A model generated the notes under the pieces. The model had not been told where the DNA came from and did not search any database. It was given only the letters and a program-made list of their open reading frames with translations. Source: JAJDXO01 sp964620095 (GTDB lineage: Bacteria > Pseudomonadota > Alphaproteobacteria > Rhodospirillales > UBA2165). Taken from it: DNA of 64,000 bases. The stretch is taken from contig CAZUGT010000204.1 of NCBI GenBank assembly GCA_964620095.1, positions 13,567-77,566 on the forward strand, given 5' to 3'. The number at the start of each line of letters is the position of its first letter. Position 1 is the stretch's first letter. Both the position numbers and the translations under genes were made by a program. Shown one piece after another: positions 1 to 8,835 of this stretch.

Positions 1-806
1 AGCCCATATTTTTGGAAAAGCCCTTAGCGTTGACGCTTGAGGATGGGGATACCATTGCAAACGCGGTCAAAGAGGCGGGTGTTGAACTGGTGATCGGCTA
101 TTCCCGCCGCCATGACCGGCGTTGGATGATGACGAAAGAGCATATCGCCGCCGGACGCGTCGGTGAGATCATTTCCATCCAATCGCGTGTCATCAACACG
201 CGAACGCAGATGATGGAGATCCTCAAGCGATCACCAGACGCCTCACCGGTGCTGGATGTCCTGACTTATTACGTTGATATGGTCTGCTGGTATTTGGAGG
301 GCATCCGCCCGGTTGAGGTGGTGGCACGTGGCCATGGAAAGGTTTTCCGGGAGTTGGGCCACGATACGAATGATGCGACCTGGGCACTGATTACGTTCGA
401 GACGGGCGCGATTGCGAATGTAGGAATTTTCTATGCCCTTCCGCCGACCTATCCGGCCTTCGGTCAGAGCCCCCGGTTCGAGGTTTATGGCAACGACGGT
501 GTCATCCTATTGGATGTCGACAACCGCGACAGTGTGCTGTTTTCAGAGAAAGGGATCCCCCACAGCTACGTCCCAGACCACGACGCCAAGATGCTCTTCA
601 TGCAAACCAATTCGTCCGGCGACTGGGCGCTCAACGATTTCTGGGGGCCCATCGCAAACGAAACCAGGTCATGGCTCGATCATTTGGTGACGGGTGCGCG
701 GACCGGACATACAACGATCGAAGAGGGACGCCGGACGCTGGAAATTTGCCTGGCAATCGAAGATTCGGTCCGCACGGGGAACACCATCTCGCTGGAGTTA
801 TCCTAG
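1..806 (+). CDS. Gfo/Idh/MocA-family NAD(P)-dependent oxidoreductase, 5' truncated by window edge
   Basis: The reading frame is open from the first bases, so the N-terminal Rossmann half lies outside the window. What remains starts at the family's E-K-P motif (catalytic lysine) and runs through the C-terminal alpha/beta substrate domain to a TAG stop. The family oxidises or reduces sugars, inositols and related polyols with NAD(P). The helix that normally reads D-x-G-x-H-x-x-D is DVLTYYVD here, so the usual histidine is a tyrosine; the substrate or mechanism may be atypical. It lies about 100 bases upstream of a TctCBA transporter on the same strand, so import and oxidation of one carboxylate or sugar acid is plausible (inference). 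A TTG at 12 is an internal codon rather than the start. Confidence 0.85.
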   Translation, partial: PIFLEKPLALTLEDGDTIANAVKEAGVELVIGYSRRHDRRWMMTKEHIAAGRVGEIISIQSRVINTRTQMMEILKRSPDASPVLDVLTYYVDMVCWYLEGIRPVEVVARGHGKVFRELGHDTNDATWALITFETGAIANVGIFYALPPTYPAFGQSPRFEVYGNDGVILLDVDNRDSVLFSEKGIPHSYVPDHDAKMLFMQTNSSGDWALNDFWGPIANETRSWLDHLVTGARTGHTTIEEGRRTLEICLAIEDSVRTGNTISLELS

Positions 807-853
807 GCGCAAAACTGGCGATTGCACGATTATCATGGACTCCGTCAACACAA

Positions 854-876
854 GTTCGTTACGTTATCGAACGAAC
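854..876. promoter_or_regulatory. 7-bp inverted repeat upstream of tctC
   Basis: GTTCGTT (854-860) and AACGAAC (870-876) form a perfect inverted repeat with a 9-base spacer. It sits 35 bases before the GTG start of the binding-protein gene, which has a strong GGAGGAGG ribosome site. It could be an operator or a small mRNA hairpin. No regulator gene is adjacent, so the assignment is weak. Confidence 0.3.
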
Positions 877-910
877 ATTTGAATCGACCTAAAAAACGGA
901 GGAGGTACCG

Positions 911-1894
911 GTGGATACACGAAATTTGACGAAGATTAGTTACGCGTTGAGTGTATCGGTCGCTGCCGGTGCCCTGTTCGTGAGTGGCATTCCAGCCGCG
1001 CAAGCGTTTCCGGATCGACCCATTGAAGTTGTGGTGAAAGCTGGGCCGGGCTCCGGCGCAAACGTGCTTGGCCACAAAATTGCGCAACTTTTGCCGAAAT
1101 ATATCGGGGGTTCCGCGGCCGCGCTCTATAAGAAAGGCGGATCCGGAGCGGTAGCCCAGGCCTACATCCAAAAACGCCGGGCAGACGGACACACAATTTT
1201 CCTCGACACGACGACCACCGCGATTGTCATCGCACTGGGCAAGGTGCCGTTCAAGGAAACTGATTGGATTGGTGTGACCCGCATGCAGGTAGACCCGCAG
1301 GGCGTTGGCGTGCGTGCCGATTCCCAATGGAAAACCTTCAAGGATCTCGCCACCTGGATTAAGGCAAACCCTGGCAAACTCCGCTGGACCGGTGCGCACT
1401 CGGTCGGCATGGATCCCTTTACGGTTGACCTCCTGCTCCAATCAGCCGCTATCAAGAAGTCCGACATCAAATATGTGCCGTCGCGTAAGGCCAACCAAAT
1501 GAAAGCCATGCTTCTCGGCAACCATATTGATGCGGCGATCCTGAACCCTGGTGAGATCATCGATCAGGTCCAGGCCGGTAAACTGCGGATGCTGGGAATT
1601 GCCCACGACAAACGCCTCAAAGCCTACCCCAATTGGCCGACCTTCCAGGAAGGCGGGTACAACGTTCAAGCGGCGATTTGGCGCGGAGTCTTAGTCAAGA
1701 AGGGAACTCCACAGGCGGTCATCGACAAGCTGCACGGGGCCCTACAGAAAATTCTCAAGGATCCGGAATACGTCAAATACGCTTCGGGTCAGAATATTCT
1801 GAACGGCTATCTCGGTGGGCCAACGAAATTCGACGCCTTCTTCAACAAACAGGTGAGCGACCTGAGAAATCACTTCTCCAAGAAGGGGTCCTAG
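911..1894 (+). CDS. tctC: Tripartite tricarboxylate transporter substrate-binding protein (TctC/Bug family)
   Basis: A periplasmic binding protein of 327 residues, the usual family length. A signal peptide covers about residues 1-32 (hydrophobic stretch, cleavage after AQA), followed by the typical mature start FPDRPIEVVV and the KAGPGSGAN ligand loop. These proteins capture carboxylates such as tricarboxylates, aromatic acids or sugar acids and hand them to a TctAB membrane complex. The GTG start is supported by GGAGGAGG seven bases upstream. It is first in a tctC-tctB-tctA operon, 46 bases before tctB. The ligand cannot be read from sequence; the neighbouring Gfo/Idh enzyme suggests a sugar-acid-like compound. 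Confidence 0.92.
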   Translation: MDTRNLTKISYALSVSVAAGALFVSGIPAAQAFPDRPIEVVVKAGPGSGANVLGHKIAQLLPKYIGGSAAALYKKGGSGAVAQAYIQKRRADGHTIFLDTTTTAIVIALGKVPFKETDWIGVTRMQVDPQGVGVRADSQWKTFKDLATWIKANPGKLRWTGAHSVGMDPFTVDLLLQSAAIKKSDIKYVPSRKANQMKAMLLGNHIDAAILNPGEIIDQVQAGKLRMLGIAHDKRLKAYPNWPTFQEGGYNVQAAIWRGVLVKKGTPQAVIDKLHGALQKILKDPEYVKYASGQNILNGYLGGPTKFDAFFNKQVSDLRNHFSKKGS

Positions 1895-1940
1895 CCTGAG
1901 TTAAATCGTCTGGAGTGAATCTGAGACGAGGCGTCTTGAG

Positions 1941-2408
1941 ATGACAAGTAGAAAGGGCGGCGAGATTCTTGTCGCCCTCTTCTTGATCGTCGGTTCGATC
2001 CTTGGATGGATCGAAACCGTTAAATTTGAGGTGGAGCCGGGCATGGTGAAGACCCTGGGCCCCGCCTTCTTTCCGCAAATTCTTTTTACGGGGATCGCAC
2101 TCCTCGCGATTGCGCTGATTGTCCAGACCGCGCGCACCACGCCGGCCACGGACATGGTTCAATGGGGCTATTGGTACAAAGTTCCCCTGGCCGCCGGCGT
2201 AATGCTGTTCCAAGCGCTAGCGTTTGAGGAATTATCGACCTTCATCGCGGTCGGAATTTCCCTGCCGCTGTTGCTGTGGGTGGCGGGAGTAAAATTCAAG
2301 AATATCTTTCTCGTCACCGCCAGTTTTCTCATTTTCGTTTATCTGTTTTTTGTCCTGCTGCTTCGGGTTCCCTTGCCGATGCAGTTTTTGCCAACCCTTA
2401 TGCCGTAG
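1941..2408 (+). CDS. tctB: Tripartite tricarboxylate transporter small membrane subunit (TctB)
   Basis: 155 residues with four predicted transmembrane segments: about 10-28, 43-64, 78-95, and a C-terminal pair around 100-145. TctB is the poorly conserved small integral membrane partner of TctA. The K-T-L-G-P-A-F-F-P stretch after the first segment is the family's recognisable region. The ATG is the only sensible start and the gene sits between tctC and tctA, which fixes the assignment better than similarity alone. Confidence 0.88.
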   Translation: MTSRKGGEILVALFLIVGSILGWIETVKFEVEPGMVKTLGPAFFPQILFTGIALLAIALIVQTARTTPATDMVQWGYWYKVPLAAGVMLFQALAFEELSTFIAVGISLPLLLWVAGVKFKNIFLVTASFLIFVYLFFVLLLRVPLPMQFLPTLMP

Positions 2409-2440
2409 AGCATTGTTCCCCCTCCGGTTCGGTATCTTGC

Positions 2441-3943
2441 ATGCTTGAAAATTGGATCCTTGGCGTCAGTCAACTCGGTCAGTGGCAGGTCCTCCTCGCC
2501 ATGGTTTTGGGTGTCGGGCTCGGCATCATCGTCGGCGCTATGCCGGGATTGAGCGGCCCGACCGGACTGGCGCTAATGATTCCCTTTACCTTTGTCTTGA
2601 GTCCGATTGTCGCAATCGTCCTGCTGATTTCCATATATGTCGGTGCGGAATACGGTGGATCTATCACGGCGATAACGATCAATACGCCGGGAACCCCTTC
2701 TGGCGCGATTACGGCGATCGATGGCTATCCGCTGACACAACAGGGGCAAACGGGACGTGCGCTCAGCATCTCAATAATGTCGTCCACCACCGGAGGCGTG
2801 TTCAGCACTATCTGCCTGGTGCTGTTTTCCATTCCTTTGGCCAAGGTCGCTATCGCTTTCGGACCCATTCAGTTTTTTGCCCTGGGCGTCTTCGGCCTAA
2901 CGATCGTTGCCAGTCTGGTCAGCGGCAATTGGATCAAGGGCGTAATCTCGGCGATGATCGGCCTGCTCATCGTGACCGTGGGCGCCGAACCCATGACCGG
3001 AACTTTCCGATTTACATTCGGCCAGCCGGCGTTGTGGGATGGCGTCTCCTTTGTCGCGGCCATGTTGGGTCTGTTCGCCATTACCGAAGTGTTCCACATC
3101 CTCGAATCGCAGTTGAAGAGCCGCGTCGTGGACACCGCGAAGATCTCGACGGAGCGCATTTCCTGGTTTGAATTCGGTCGGCTTTGGAAAACGCTTTCGA
3201 TCTCCAGCATTTTGGGAACCATCATCGGCGTCATGCCAGGTGCTGGTGCCTCAATCGGCAGCATCGTTGCTTACAACGAAGCGAAACGTGTTTCGTCAAC
3301 ACCGGAAAAATTTGGCAAGGGCGCGCCTGAGGGGGTCTGCGCGTCGGAAACCGCCAACAATGCGACCGTCGGTGGCGCCCTGGTGCCCCTTCTCACGCTG
3401 GGCGTACCTGGCTCCGGCAGCACTGCGATTCTTCTCGGCGCTCTCGCGCTACAAAATATCAATCCGGGACCTCAGCTTTTTGAGAAGCACCCCGACATCG
3501 TGTTTGGTATTTTCACCTCACTGTTCTTGGCCAACTTCGTCATGCTCTTCCTGGGGCTGAAGTTCATCCGGCTTTGGCTCAAGGTTGTCGAAGTGTCGCC
3601 GCCTGTCCTGGCGGCCCTCATCTTCAGCGTTGCCTTCATCGGTGCCTTCAGTGTCGGTGGCAGCATTGGCGACGTGGTGGTCATGCTGGTGATTGGCTTG
3701 ATGGGCCACATCCTACGCAAATTCGGTTTTCCTCTGATCCCGGTCGTTATCGGCCTGGTTCTCGGGGACATGATCGAAATTTCATTGCGTCGTGCCCTGA
3801 TACTCTCGGATGGCAGCTACATGGTATTTTTCACCGATCCCATCAGCCTTGGGCTACTCATCGCCGCCGCAGCATCACTAGTCTTTGCGATCGTCCGTGA
3901 CATCCGCGCGGCACGGCGACGGCAAAGGTTTGAGTCCGTTTAA
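2441..3943 (+). CDS. tctA: Tripartite tricarboxylate transporter large permease (TctA)
   Basis: 500 residues from the ATG at 2441, the canonical TctA length; the open frame extends further upstream only through tctB. The N-terminal motif MPGLSGPTGLALMIPFTF and the signature ITAIDGYPLTQQGQTGRAL are present, and the second half repeats the pattern with MPGAGASIGS. About twelve membrane segments. TctA forms the sodium- or proton-coupled channel that takes substrate from TctC. It starts 32 bases after the tctB stop and ends the operon. Nothing in the sequence suggests inactivation, unlike the broken TctA 1 kb downstream. Confidence 0.93.
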   Translation: MLENWILGVSQLGQWQVLLAMVLGVGLGIIVGAMPGLSGPTGLALMIPFTFVLSPIVAIVLLISIYVGAEYGGSITAITINTPGTPSGAITAIDGYPLTQQGQTGRALSISIMSSTTGGVFSTICLVLFSIPLAKVAIAFGPIQFFALGVFGLTIVASLVSGNWIKGVISAMIGLLIVTVGAEPMTGTFRFTFGQPALWDGVSFVAAMLGLFAITEVFHILESQLKSRVVDTAKISTERISWFEFGRLWKTLSISSILGTIIGVMPGAGASIGSIVAYNEAKRVSSTPEKFGKGAPEGVCASETANNATVGGALVPLLTLGVPGSGSTAILLGALALQNINPGPQLFEKHPDIVFGIFTSLFLANFVMLFLGLKFIRLWLKVVEVSPPVLAALIFSVAFIGAFSVGGSIGDVVVMLVIGLMGHILRKFGFPLIPVVIGLVLGDMIEISLRRALILSDGSYMVFFTDPISLGLLIAAAASLVFAIVRDIRAARRRQRFESV

Positions 3944-4048
3944 ATACAGAACTACTTCACAGCCACCGTATAGGTGGTCGATGATTCCGTTCCGAGCCGG
4001 GACACTCGATTAACGAAACTGCTGATCAACGACCGCCGGAACGCACCC

Positions 4049-4123
4049 ATGTCCATCGCGCTCCGTGAAAATTTCCGCAGCGTATTCTACACACCATTTT
4101 ATGCGACCGAGGCAGGTGCGGGT
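4049..4123 (+). pseudogene. N-terminal fragment of an NMT1/THI5-like ABC substrate-binding protein
   Basis: The ATG at 4049 opens MSIALRENFRSVFYTPFYAT, which resembles the start of NMT1/THI5-type binding proteins (pattern NFR-x-VFY-x-PFYA). After about 25 codons the similarity ends and the frame runs to a stop at 4205-4207 without family features. It is a decayed fragment lying directly before helicase and TctA fragments in the same rearranged stretch. Recognition rests on one short motif only. Confidence 0.45.
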
Positions 4124-4190
4124 GATCCCAGCGAGGCCATCAGCACTTGGCAAGAGCGCGTGAACGTGCTTGGCGGAAAGGCTTACCAGG

Positions 4191-4911
4191 GACGTGCCGG
4201 TGAATAGCGAGGACCGGACGGTCCGGTAGCAGGCGCAGTGGCTGCTGGCGAACATCGCGGATTGGCACCGACGCGAGGACAAGTCTGTTTGGTGGGAATA
4301 TTTCCGTTTGAGCGAACTGTCCGCGGATGATCTGGTCGATGAGCGCAACGCTTTGGCCGACTTGGTGTTCGTTGATACGGTTGGGGGTACTGCAAGCGCC
4401 CCGGGGCATCGCTATCGCTTTCCCGGGCAGGAAACCGATCTGAGGGACGGCAAGACGCTAATGAGCATGGGCGGAGAGAAGTTGGGCAAGCTGGAGACGA
4501 TATCGTTCGAGGATCGGATCGTTGACATCAAGAAGCGTATGGCCAGCGTCGACCGGCACCCGCCGGCGGTATTTTTCCATGAACTCCTGAGCACGCAGAT
4601 TCTCTCGGAATCTCTAGTCGGCATCGGGGAATATGTCGTGATGAACGATGTTGAAGACGACGGTGCACACAGCGTGGCGCGATCTGTTGCTGAGACAGCG
4701 GCCGCGTGTCCGTGGCGCGCCCCTGCAAAGTGACGGCGAAACGACTGTTGAGGCGGCTTTGCGGATTGCGCCTCTGCTCGAAGGTGGCGTGCTGCCCATC
4801 CAGGGGCCGCCGGGCGCCGGCAAGACCTTCACGGGCGCGCGGATGATTTGCGCTCTGGTTGAGGCGGGCGCGAAAGTCGGCATCACCGCGAACAGCCACA
4901 AGGTCATTCTG
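4191..4911 (+). pseudogene. Fragment of a TM0106-type RecB-like nuclease/helicase
   Basis: Three pieces of one helicase-like protein can be read. The first holds QWLLANIADWHRRED and VWWEYF, typical of the region between the RecB-like nuclease and the AAA helicase domain, and is interrupted by an in-frame TAG at 4227. It continues to 4733. A frame change near 4650-4690 then leads into ARD-like LLLRQRPR and the Walker A motif GPPGAGKT (codons 53-60 of the downstream open frame), ending at ANSHKVI. The N-terminal nuclease part and the rest of the helicase are missing. With one stop, one frameshift and loss of both ends, it cannot be functional as a helicase. Confidence 0.7.
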
Positions 4912-5892
4912 CTGAGCGCCCTTCTGATCCAGGGACTGAAACCCGGCACCGAGATGCTGGTCGATCAGCTCGACGTCACCTTCTCCATGGTCTGGTCCAT
5001 CGTCATCGCCAACATCGTCGCGGCGGCGCTGCTGATGGCGTTCACCACTCAGGTCGCCAAGATAGCCTTTGTTCGGAGGCATCTCATTCTGCCGGGCGTG
5101 AACCTGTTCGTGTTCATGGGCGCCTTTATGGCAAGCGCCGACATCGGGGACTGGATCGCCATGCTCGGCGCGGGCCTTCTCGGGATTATCATGAAGCGGG
5201 CGGGATGGCCGTGCCCGCCGGTGATTCTGGCCATGGTTCTCGGCCCCATCATGGAACAGGCGTTTCAGGTCAGCATGCAAGCCTATGGCCCGGCATTCCT
5301 GCTCCGACCCGTGTCCATCGGCATTATCATGATCGTCGCGCTGACCATTTTTCTCTCGGCGCGGGGCGTCATCAAGAACCAGTTCTCCGGCCAATCCGGC
5401 CCGGAAAAGGGTGAGGGGCAGGAAAAGAACCCGCTAATCTCTTTCCCGGTGTCGGCGGTCCGGACGGTCGTGTTCGGGGTGGCGGTCATCATGGCCATCC
5501 CGTGGCCGGTGTCGCTGAAACAGTTTACCCTCGTTGTAGCCATACCCGCGTTTTTTATCTTCCTCACGGCTGCGTGGCGCGACTTTGGCGAGGCCCGAAA
5601 TGCCGTCGCGGAAGTGGGCGGCCTAGGCCCGGCATTTTCAGTGGTTGCCGAACGCGGCGCGTTCCGGCGTACCGCCGATCTCTTCGGTTGGCTGGTGGCG
5701 ATTCTTATTGTCGGGCTCCTCGTCGGGCAGCAAATCGCCATCCCGTTGTTTATCGCACTCTACTTGCGGCGCTGGGGAGAGTATGGCTGGCGAATCTCGC
5801 TGGTCTATGCCGCCGCCGGCTGGCTGGTGTTGTTTGGCTATTACGACCAGGTCCTTCATATCGCCTGGCACCAACCGCTGCTTCTCCCATGA
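4912..5892 (+). pseudogene. C-terminal part of a second TctA-type permease, fused in frame to the helicase fragment
   Basis: From about 4912 the same open frame that carries the helicase Walker A switches to ALLIQGLKPG, the conserved loop found two thirds of the way into TctA permeases. Membrane segments follow through about 325 residues to TGA at 5890-5892. The length beyond the motif exceeds a normal TctA tail, and the last 80 residues look TctB-like, so the donor was probably an extended TctA-TctB fusion. The N-terminal two thirds of the permease, including the substrate path, are absent. The open frame 4648-5892 could still express a chimera, but transport function is unlikely. Confidence 0.75.
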
Positions 5893-5908
5893 CCGACGAG
5901 CCGAAGTA

Positions 5909-6670
5909 ATGAACTACACTTTCGATCGGTATCGCGTCGCCCTGAAAGCGGGCGGCCAGGACTACTTCGCCGCCGGTGAGGGAGACATCATCCTTTATTT
6001 GCATGGAGCCGGCGGTCTGACCAAGTCCTATCCGTTGTACGATCTCGCCACCGACCACCGGCTTCTCGCTCCTGTTCACCCCGGCTTCGACGGCGCCGGA
6101 TTTCTGCCCGGGTTGGACAGCATGGCCGCACTCGCCGACCACATGGCCGATTTCCTCAATACCGAGGCGGATGGTCCGGCGTTTGTCGTCGCCCATTCCT
6201 TTGGCGGATGGCTTGCCTGCTGGCTGGCCGTCAGGCACCCGCAACGCGTCAGGCGTTTGGTTCTCGAGTGTCCCGCCGGATTCCGGTCCGAAGGAAAAGG
6301 CGGTATGAGCGAAGACCCGCGCGAGTTGAGGGCGAGCCTGTTCAAGTACCCGGAGAAGGCGCCTCCGGAGGACCGTGCCCGCGATGTCATCCGCGGCAAC
6401 CGCTATCAGCCCCTCCACTATCACGGCGGCATGCCGTCGGATGATGCGCTCGTCGCGCGGCTTCCGGAAATTCAAGCGCCGACACTGCTGATCTACGGGG
6501 TGGAGGACAAGATGATACCGCCTGAGACCTGCGAGATCCTGTCCCGAGGCATCCCCGATTTTCGCCTCGTCGAAGTTGAGGACGCCTTCCACTATGTGCA
6601 GATCGATCAGCCGGACCGTTTTACCGAACTCTGCCGAACATTCCTTGCCGACGGCCCGGCGACCGTCTGA
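5909..6670 (+). CDS. Alpha/beta-fold hydrolase
   Basis: 253 residues from the ATG at 5909; the frame is open further upstream but only inside the permease fragment. The fold's landmarks are all visible: oxyanion loop LHGAGG, nucleophile elbow AHSFGG with Ser97, acid Asp200 in YGVEDKMIPP, and His228 in DAFHYVQ. Such enzymes cleave esters, lactones, C-C bonds or epoxides, and the substrate is not readable here. No signal peptide, so cytoplasmic. It begins 16 bases after the broken permease and is followed 30 bases later by an MFS transporter, suggesting a two-gene unit taking over the promoter of a lost transporter operon. Confidence 0.85.
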   Translation: MNYTFDRYRVALKAGGQDYFAAGEGDIILYLHGAGGLTKSYPLYDLATDHRLLAPVHPGFDGAGFLPGLDSMAALADHMADFLNTEADGPAFVVAHSFGGWLACWLAVRHPQRVRRLVLECPAGFRSEGKGGMSEDPRELRASLFKYPEKAPPEDRARDVIRGNRYQPLHYHGGMPSDDALVARLPEIQAPTLLIYGVEDKMIPPETCEILSRGIPDFRLVEVEDAFHYVQIDQPDRFTELCRTFLADGPATV

Positions 6671-6700
6671 AGACAACGGCATGGGAGCGGAGGCCGGAAT

Positions 6701-7912
6701 TTGACGCCACTTCGAATCCAGCTCTCGGTGTATGCCGTCGCCTTTTTCGCCGGTAACGTGTTTTCCATCGTTACGGTCATCATCCCCTTATGGGCGCTGG
6801 AACTGGACGCCTCGCCGATCATGATCGGTCTGTTGGTGTCGAGCCGTCAGGTTCTGGCGGTGATTTTCTCCATTCATGCCGGCGCCTTGCTCGACCGATT
6901 CGATTCCCGGCGGGTGATTGTCTTTCTGGGTTTGGCGGGGAGTGCGCTCGCCGTCCTGTACCCGCTCCTGCCGTTGGTCGTTGCCGCTATCGCCATTCAA
7001 ATGCTTGCGGGATTTGCCGAGGTCGGATGCTGGATCGGCGCCCAGTCATTGGTTGGCCGATTGTTGGAGGGCAAGCCCGTATACGCAGGCCGAATGACGG
7101 CGGTCGCCCGTGTCGGCGGTTTCATCGCTCCGGCACTGGCCGGCTTTGCCTGGCAGACAGGGGGCTCGGCTGGCGGGTTCGGTTTCCTGGCCGTTTGGAT
7201 ACTGCTGGGCTCGGCGACGGCGCTTATGTTGCCCAGCGTTCCGCCGCACCTGCCGGAGACCGGCGACCGGAAGGCGTCCGAGCCTGAGAAGGCTTCAACG
7301 AGGTTTCTGCCCAAGTCCGCTGACTACAAGACTACGTTGCGGCTCCTGCTGTTGCCGGCGATCGCGTTGATCATCGCCGCCACGTTCATGCGGCAGGTCG
7401 GATCGGGCATTCAGTCTTCATTCTACGGCGTGTGGCTGTCGGAAGCCGGGATAACGGCGAGTATGATCGGATTGCTGATTGGGACAAGCAGCCTGGTTTC
7501 GGCGTTTTCGGCTCTTTCGATCGGCCCGTTGGTAAGACGGTTCGATGAACGCTGGCTGCTGATCGTGATGATTCTCTTGCCTGTGGTCGCCATTGGCGTC
7601 ACGCCGGCGTTGAGCCTGTTGTCGCTCTTGTTCATCGCCACGGCTGTGCGGGGCATTGGACAGGGGTTGAACCTGCCGTTGATGATGTCCATCGCTTCCC
7701 GGTCGGTCGGTCGGGATCTCCAAGGCCGAGTGGTCGCGCTTAGGATTTCATTTAACCGGTTCGGCAGCCTGATATTTCCGGTGTTGATGGGACTAGTTGC
7801 CGAGTTCTCCGGCCTGGAGGCGGCGTTCTACATTGTCGGCGTCGCAGCGGTGCTGCTGATCGGTCTGCTTTCCCTCTGGGTCTGGCGCAGTGACGGGTAT
7901 GCCAGCGGATAG
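6701..7912 (+). CDS. Major facilitator superfamily transporter
   Basis: 403 residues with twelve hydrophobic segments and a central loop of charged residues around 190-205 (PETGDRKASEPEKAS). The loop between segments 2 and 3 carries LLDRFDSRRV, the MFS motif-A position. The TTG start is preceded by GGAGCGGAGG and is preferred because no ATG lies before the first membrane segment. Likely a proton-driven importer or exporter of a small molecule, co-transcribed with the hydrolase upstream. Substrate unknown. Confidence 0.85.
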   Translation: MTPLRIQLSVYAVAFFAGNVFSIVTVIIPLWALELDASPIMIGLLVSSRQVLAVIFSIHAGALLDRFDSRRVIVFLGLAGSALAVLYPLLPLVVAAIAIQMLAGFAEVGCWIGAQSLVGRLLEGKPVYAGRMTAVARVGGFIAPALAGFAWQTGGSAGGFGFLAVWILLGSATALMLPSVPPHLPETGDRKASEPEKASTRFLPKSADYKTTLRLLLLPAIALIIAATFMRQVGSGIQSSFYGVWLSEAGITASMIGLLIGTSSLVSAFSALSIGPLVRRFDERWLLIVMILLPVVAIGVTPALSLLSLLFIATAVRGIGQGLNLPLMMSIASRSVGRDLQGRVVALRISFNRFGSLIFPVLMGLVAEFSGLEAAFYIVGVAAVLLIGLLSLWVWRSDGYASG

Positions 7913-8154
7913 CGGGGCGACGACGAAGATGAACGTGGCCAAATTGTATTGGCCAAATGACCGCTAATGGGATGGACCGTCTGCTTTCCCCGCAAGCAGG
8001 ACTAAACAACATCTAAGTTGCTGACAATAAGGGGTAAATTTCGAACAATTGGAATCCAGTGATCAAGCGGCGTGCGGATTGCCTCATCCCGCTGGGTGCC
8101 GTCGAGCCCGCGTGACCTTGGGCGGCCGGACCGGAGGTGAACTCGCACTGGAGC
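7913..8154. other. Non-coding stretch downstream of the MFS gene
   Basis: No open frame with family features on either strand. It begins the 920-base gap that carries the unidentified fragment, tRNA remnant, terminator and cyclase remnant listed separately. Confidence 0.5.
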
Positions 8155-8313
8155 TTATTGCGGATCGTGCGCGAGGGCAGGCGGAGGCGTAAGGGGGTTC
8201 ATGAGTTCCTCGATTTTGTTGGTGATGCGTTGAGCGGGCTCCCGAAGTTGCTCGATCATCCAGTCTTCCGGATAGCCGGCAACAATACCTGAGGCGCCGC
8301 CTGTCGCAGAGGC
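8155..8313 (-). pseudogene. C-terminal fragment of an unidentified protein
   Basis: The minus strand reads without a stop from the tRNA-derived segment to TAA at 8155-8157, including SGIVAGYPEDWMIEQLRE and ITNKIEELMN, which look like real protein rather than random translation (amphipathic, no repeats). The frame has no start of its own and abuts the tRNA remnant, as expected of a gene cut by integration. I do not recognise the family. Confidence 0.3.
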
Positions 8314-8363
<50 letters not shown>

Positions 8364-8368
8364 AAAAT

Positions 8369-8409
8369 CCCCGTTATTCCAATGGAATAGCGGGGTTTTC
8401 TTTTTCTGT
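8369..8409 (+). terminator. Rho-independent terminator after the tRNA remnant
   Basis: CCCCGTTATTCC (8369-8380) pairs with GGAATAGCGGGG (8384-8395), a 12-bp stem with one G-T pair, followed by TTTTCTTTTTCT. It shares the core TATTCCAATG with the hairpin at 56139-56166. Confidence 0.85.
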
Positions 8410-8427
8410 AGCGTCGGTCAATTCCCT

Positions 8428-8448
8428 TACCGTAAGCATACCGTAAGC
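8428..8448. repeat. Tandem 10-bp direct repeat, 11-bp period, next to tRNA remnant
   Basis: TACCGTAAGC occurs at 8428-8437 and 8439-8448. The paired copies lie about 60 bases past the start of the terminator. A differently spelled pair with the same 11-bp period and the shared core CG-x-AA lies at the same distance from the second tRNA remnant (56201-56218). They resemble arm-type recombinase sites, but that is inference. Confidence 0.4.
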
Positions 8449-8575
8449 GGAGTCAGTATACCGCTTGTCCCGCTGAAACCCTGGGTGACACCTTTGCGTC
8501 GCGAGCGTTCGGGGGTCGGAACGAGACGGTGCGCCGTCGTCGCAGGGAGCGCGTTGCAGCTTATCGAGACGGGCA

Positions 8576-8586
8576 CCCCCCCCCCC
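8576..8586. repeat. Homopolymer of 11 cytosines
   Basis: An uninterrupted C11 tract in a gene-free segment. Such runs are prone to slippage or sequencing error; it is not inside a gene I can recognise. Confidence 0.9.
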
Positions 8587-8659
8587 GTGGAGATCAGCCT
8601 CTTTCTGGGAGCCGCTAACCAAGAGGCGGCGCAAATTGATGTTATTGCCGAGGCGTCAT

Positions 8660-8752
8660 TGCGGTAACGCGACAATGCGGCGATGATGTCCTCGGTAGGA
8701 CCGTCCGGGACGTATTCGCGGCCCGAATCGCTCCACAAATTGTCAAAGCGCA
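8660..8752 (-). pseudogene. Fragment of a TolB-like/adenylate-cyclase-associated protein
   Basis: The minus strand reads LRFDNLWSDSGREYVPDG followed by TEDIIAALSRYR, matching the conserved stretch P-F-x-N-L-S-x-D-x-E-x-E-Y-F-x-D-G-x-T-E-D-I found after the cyclase domain of TPR-containing adenylate/guanylate cyclases and in CadC-like regulators. Only about 30 codons remain, with no flanking domain on either side. A relic. Confidence 0.55.
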
Positions 8753-8835
8753 ATTCCGGGGTTGTGGGCCTTCAATGGAGCAGTGCGCCAAGCGACTTGC
8801 TCTGAGGCCTGAAAATTTTCGTCAGCACTGGTCAG

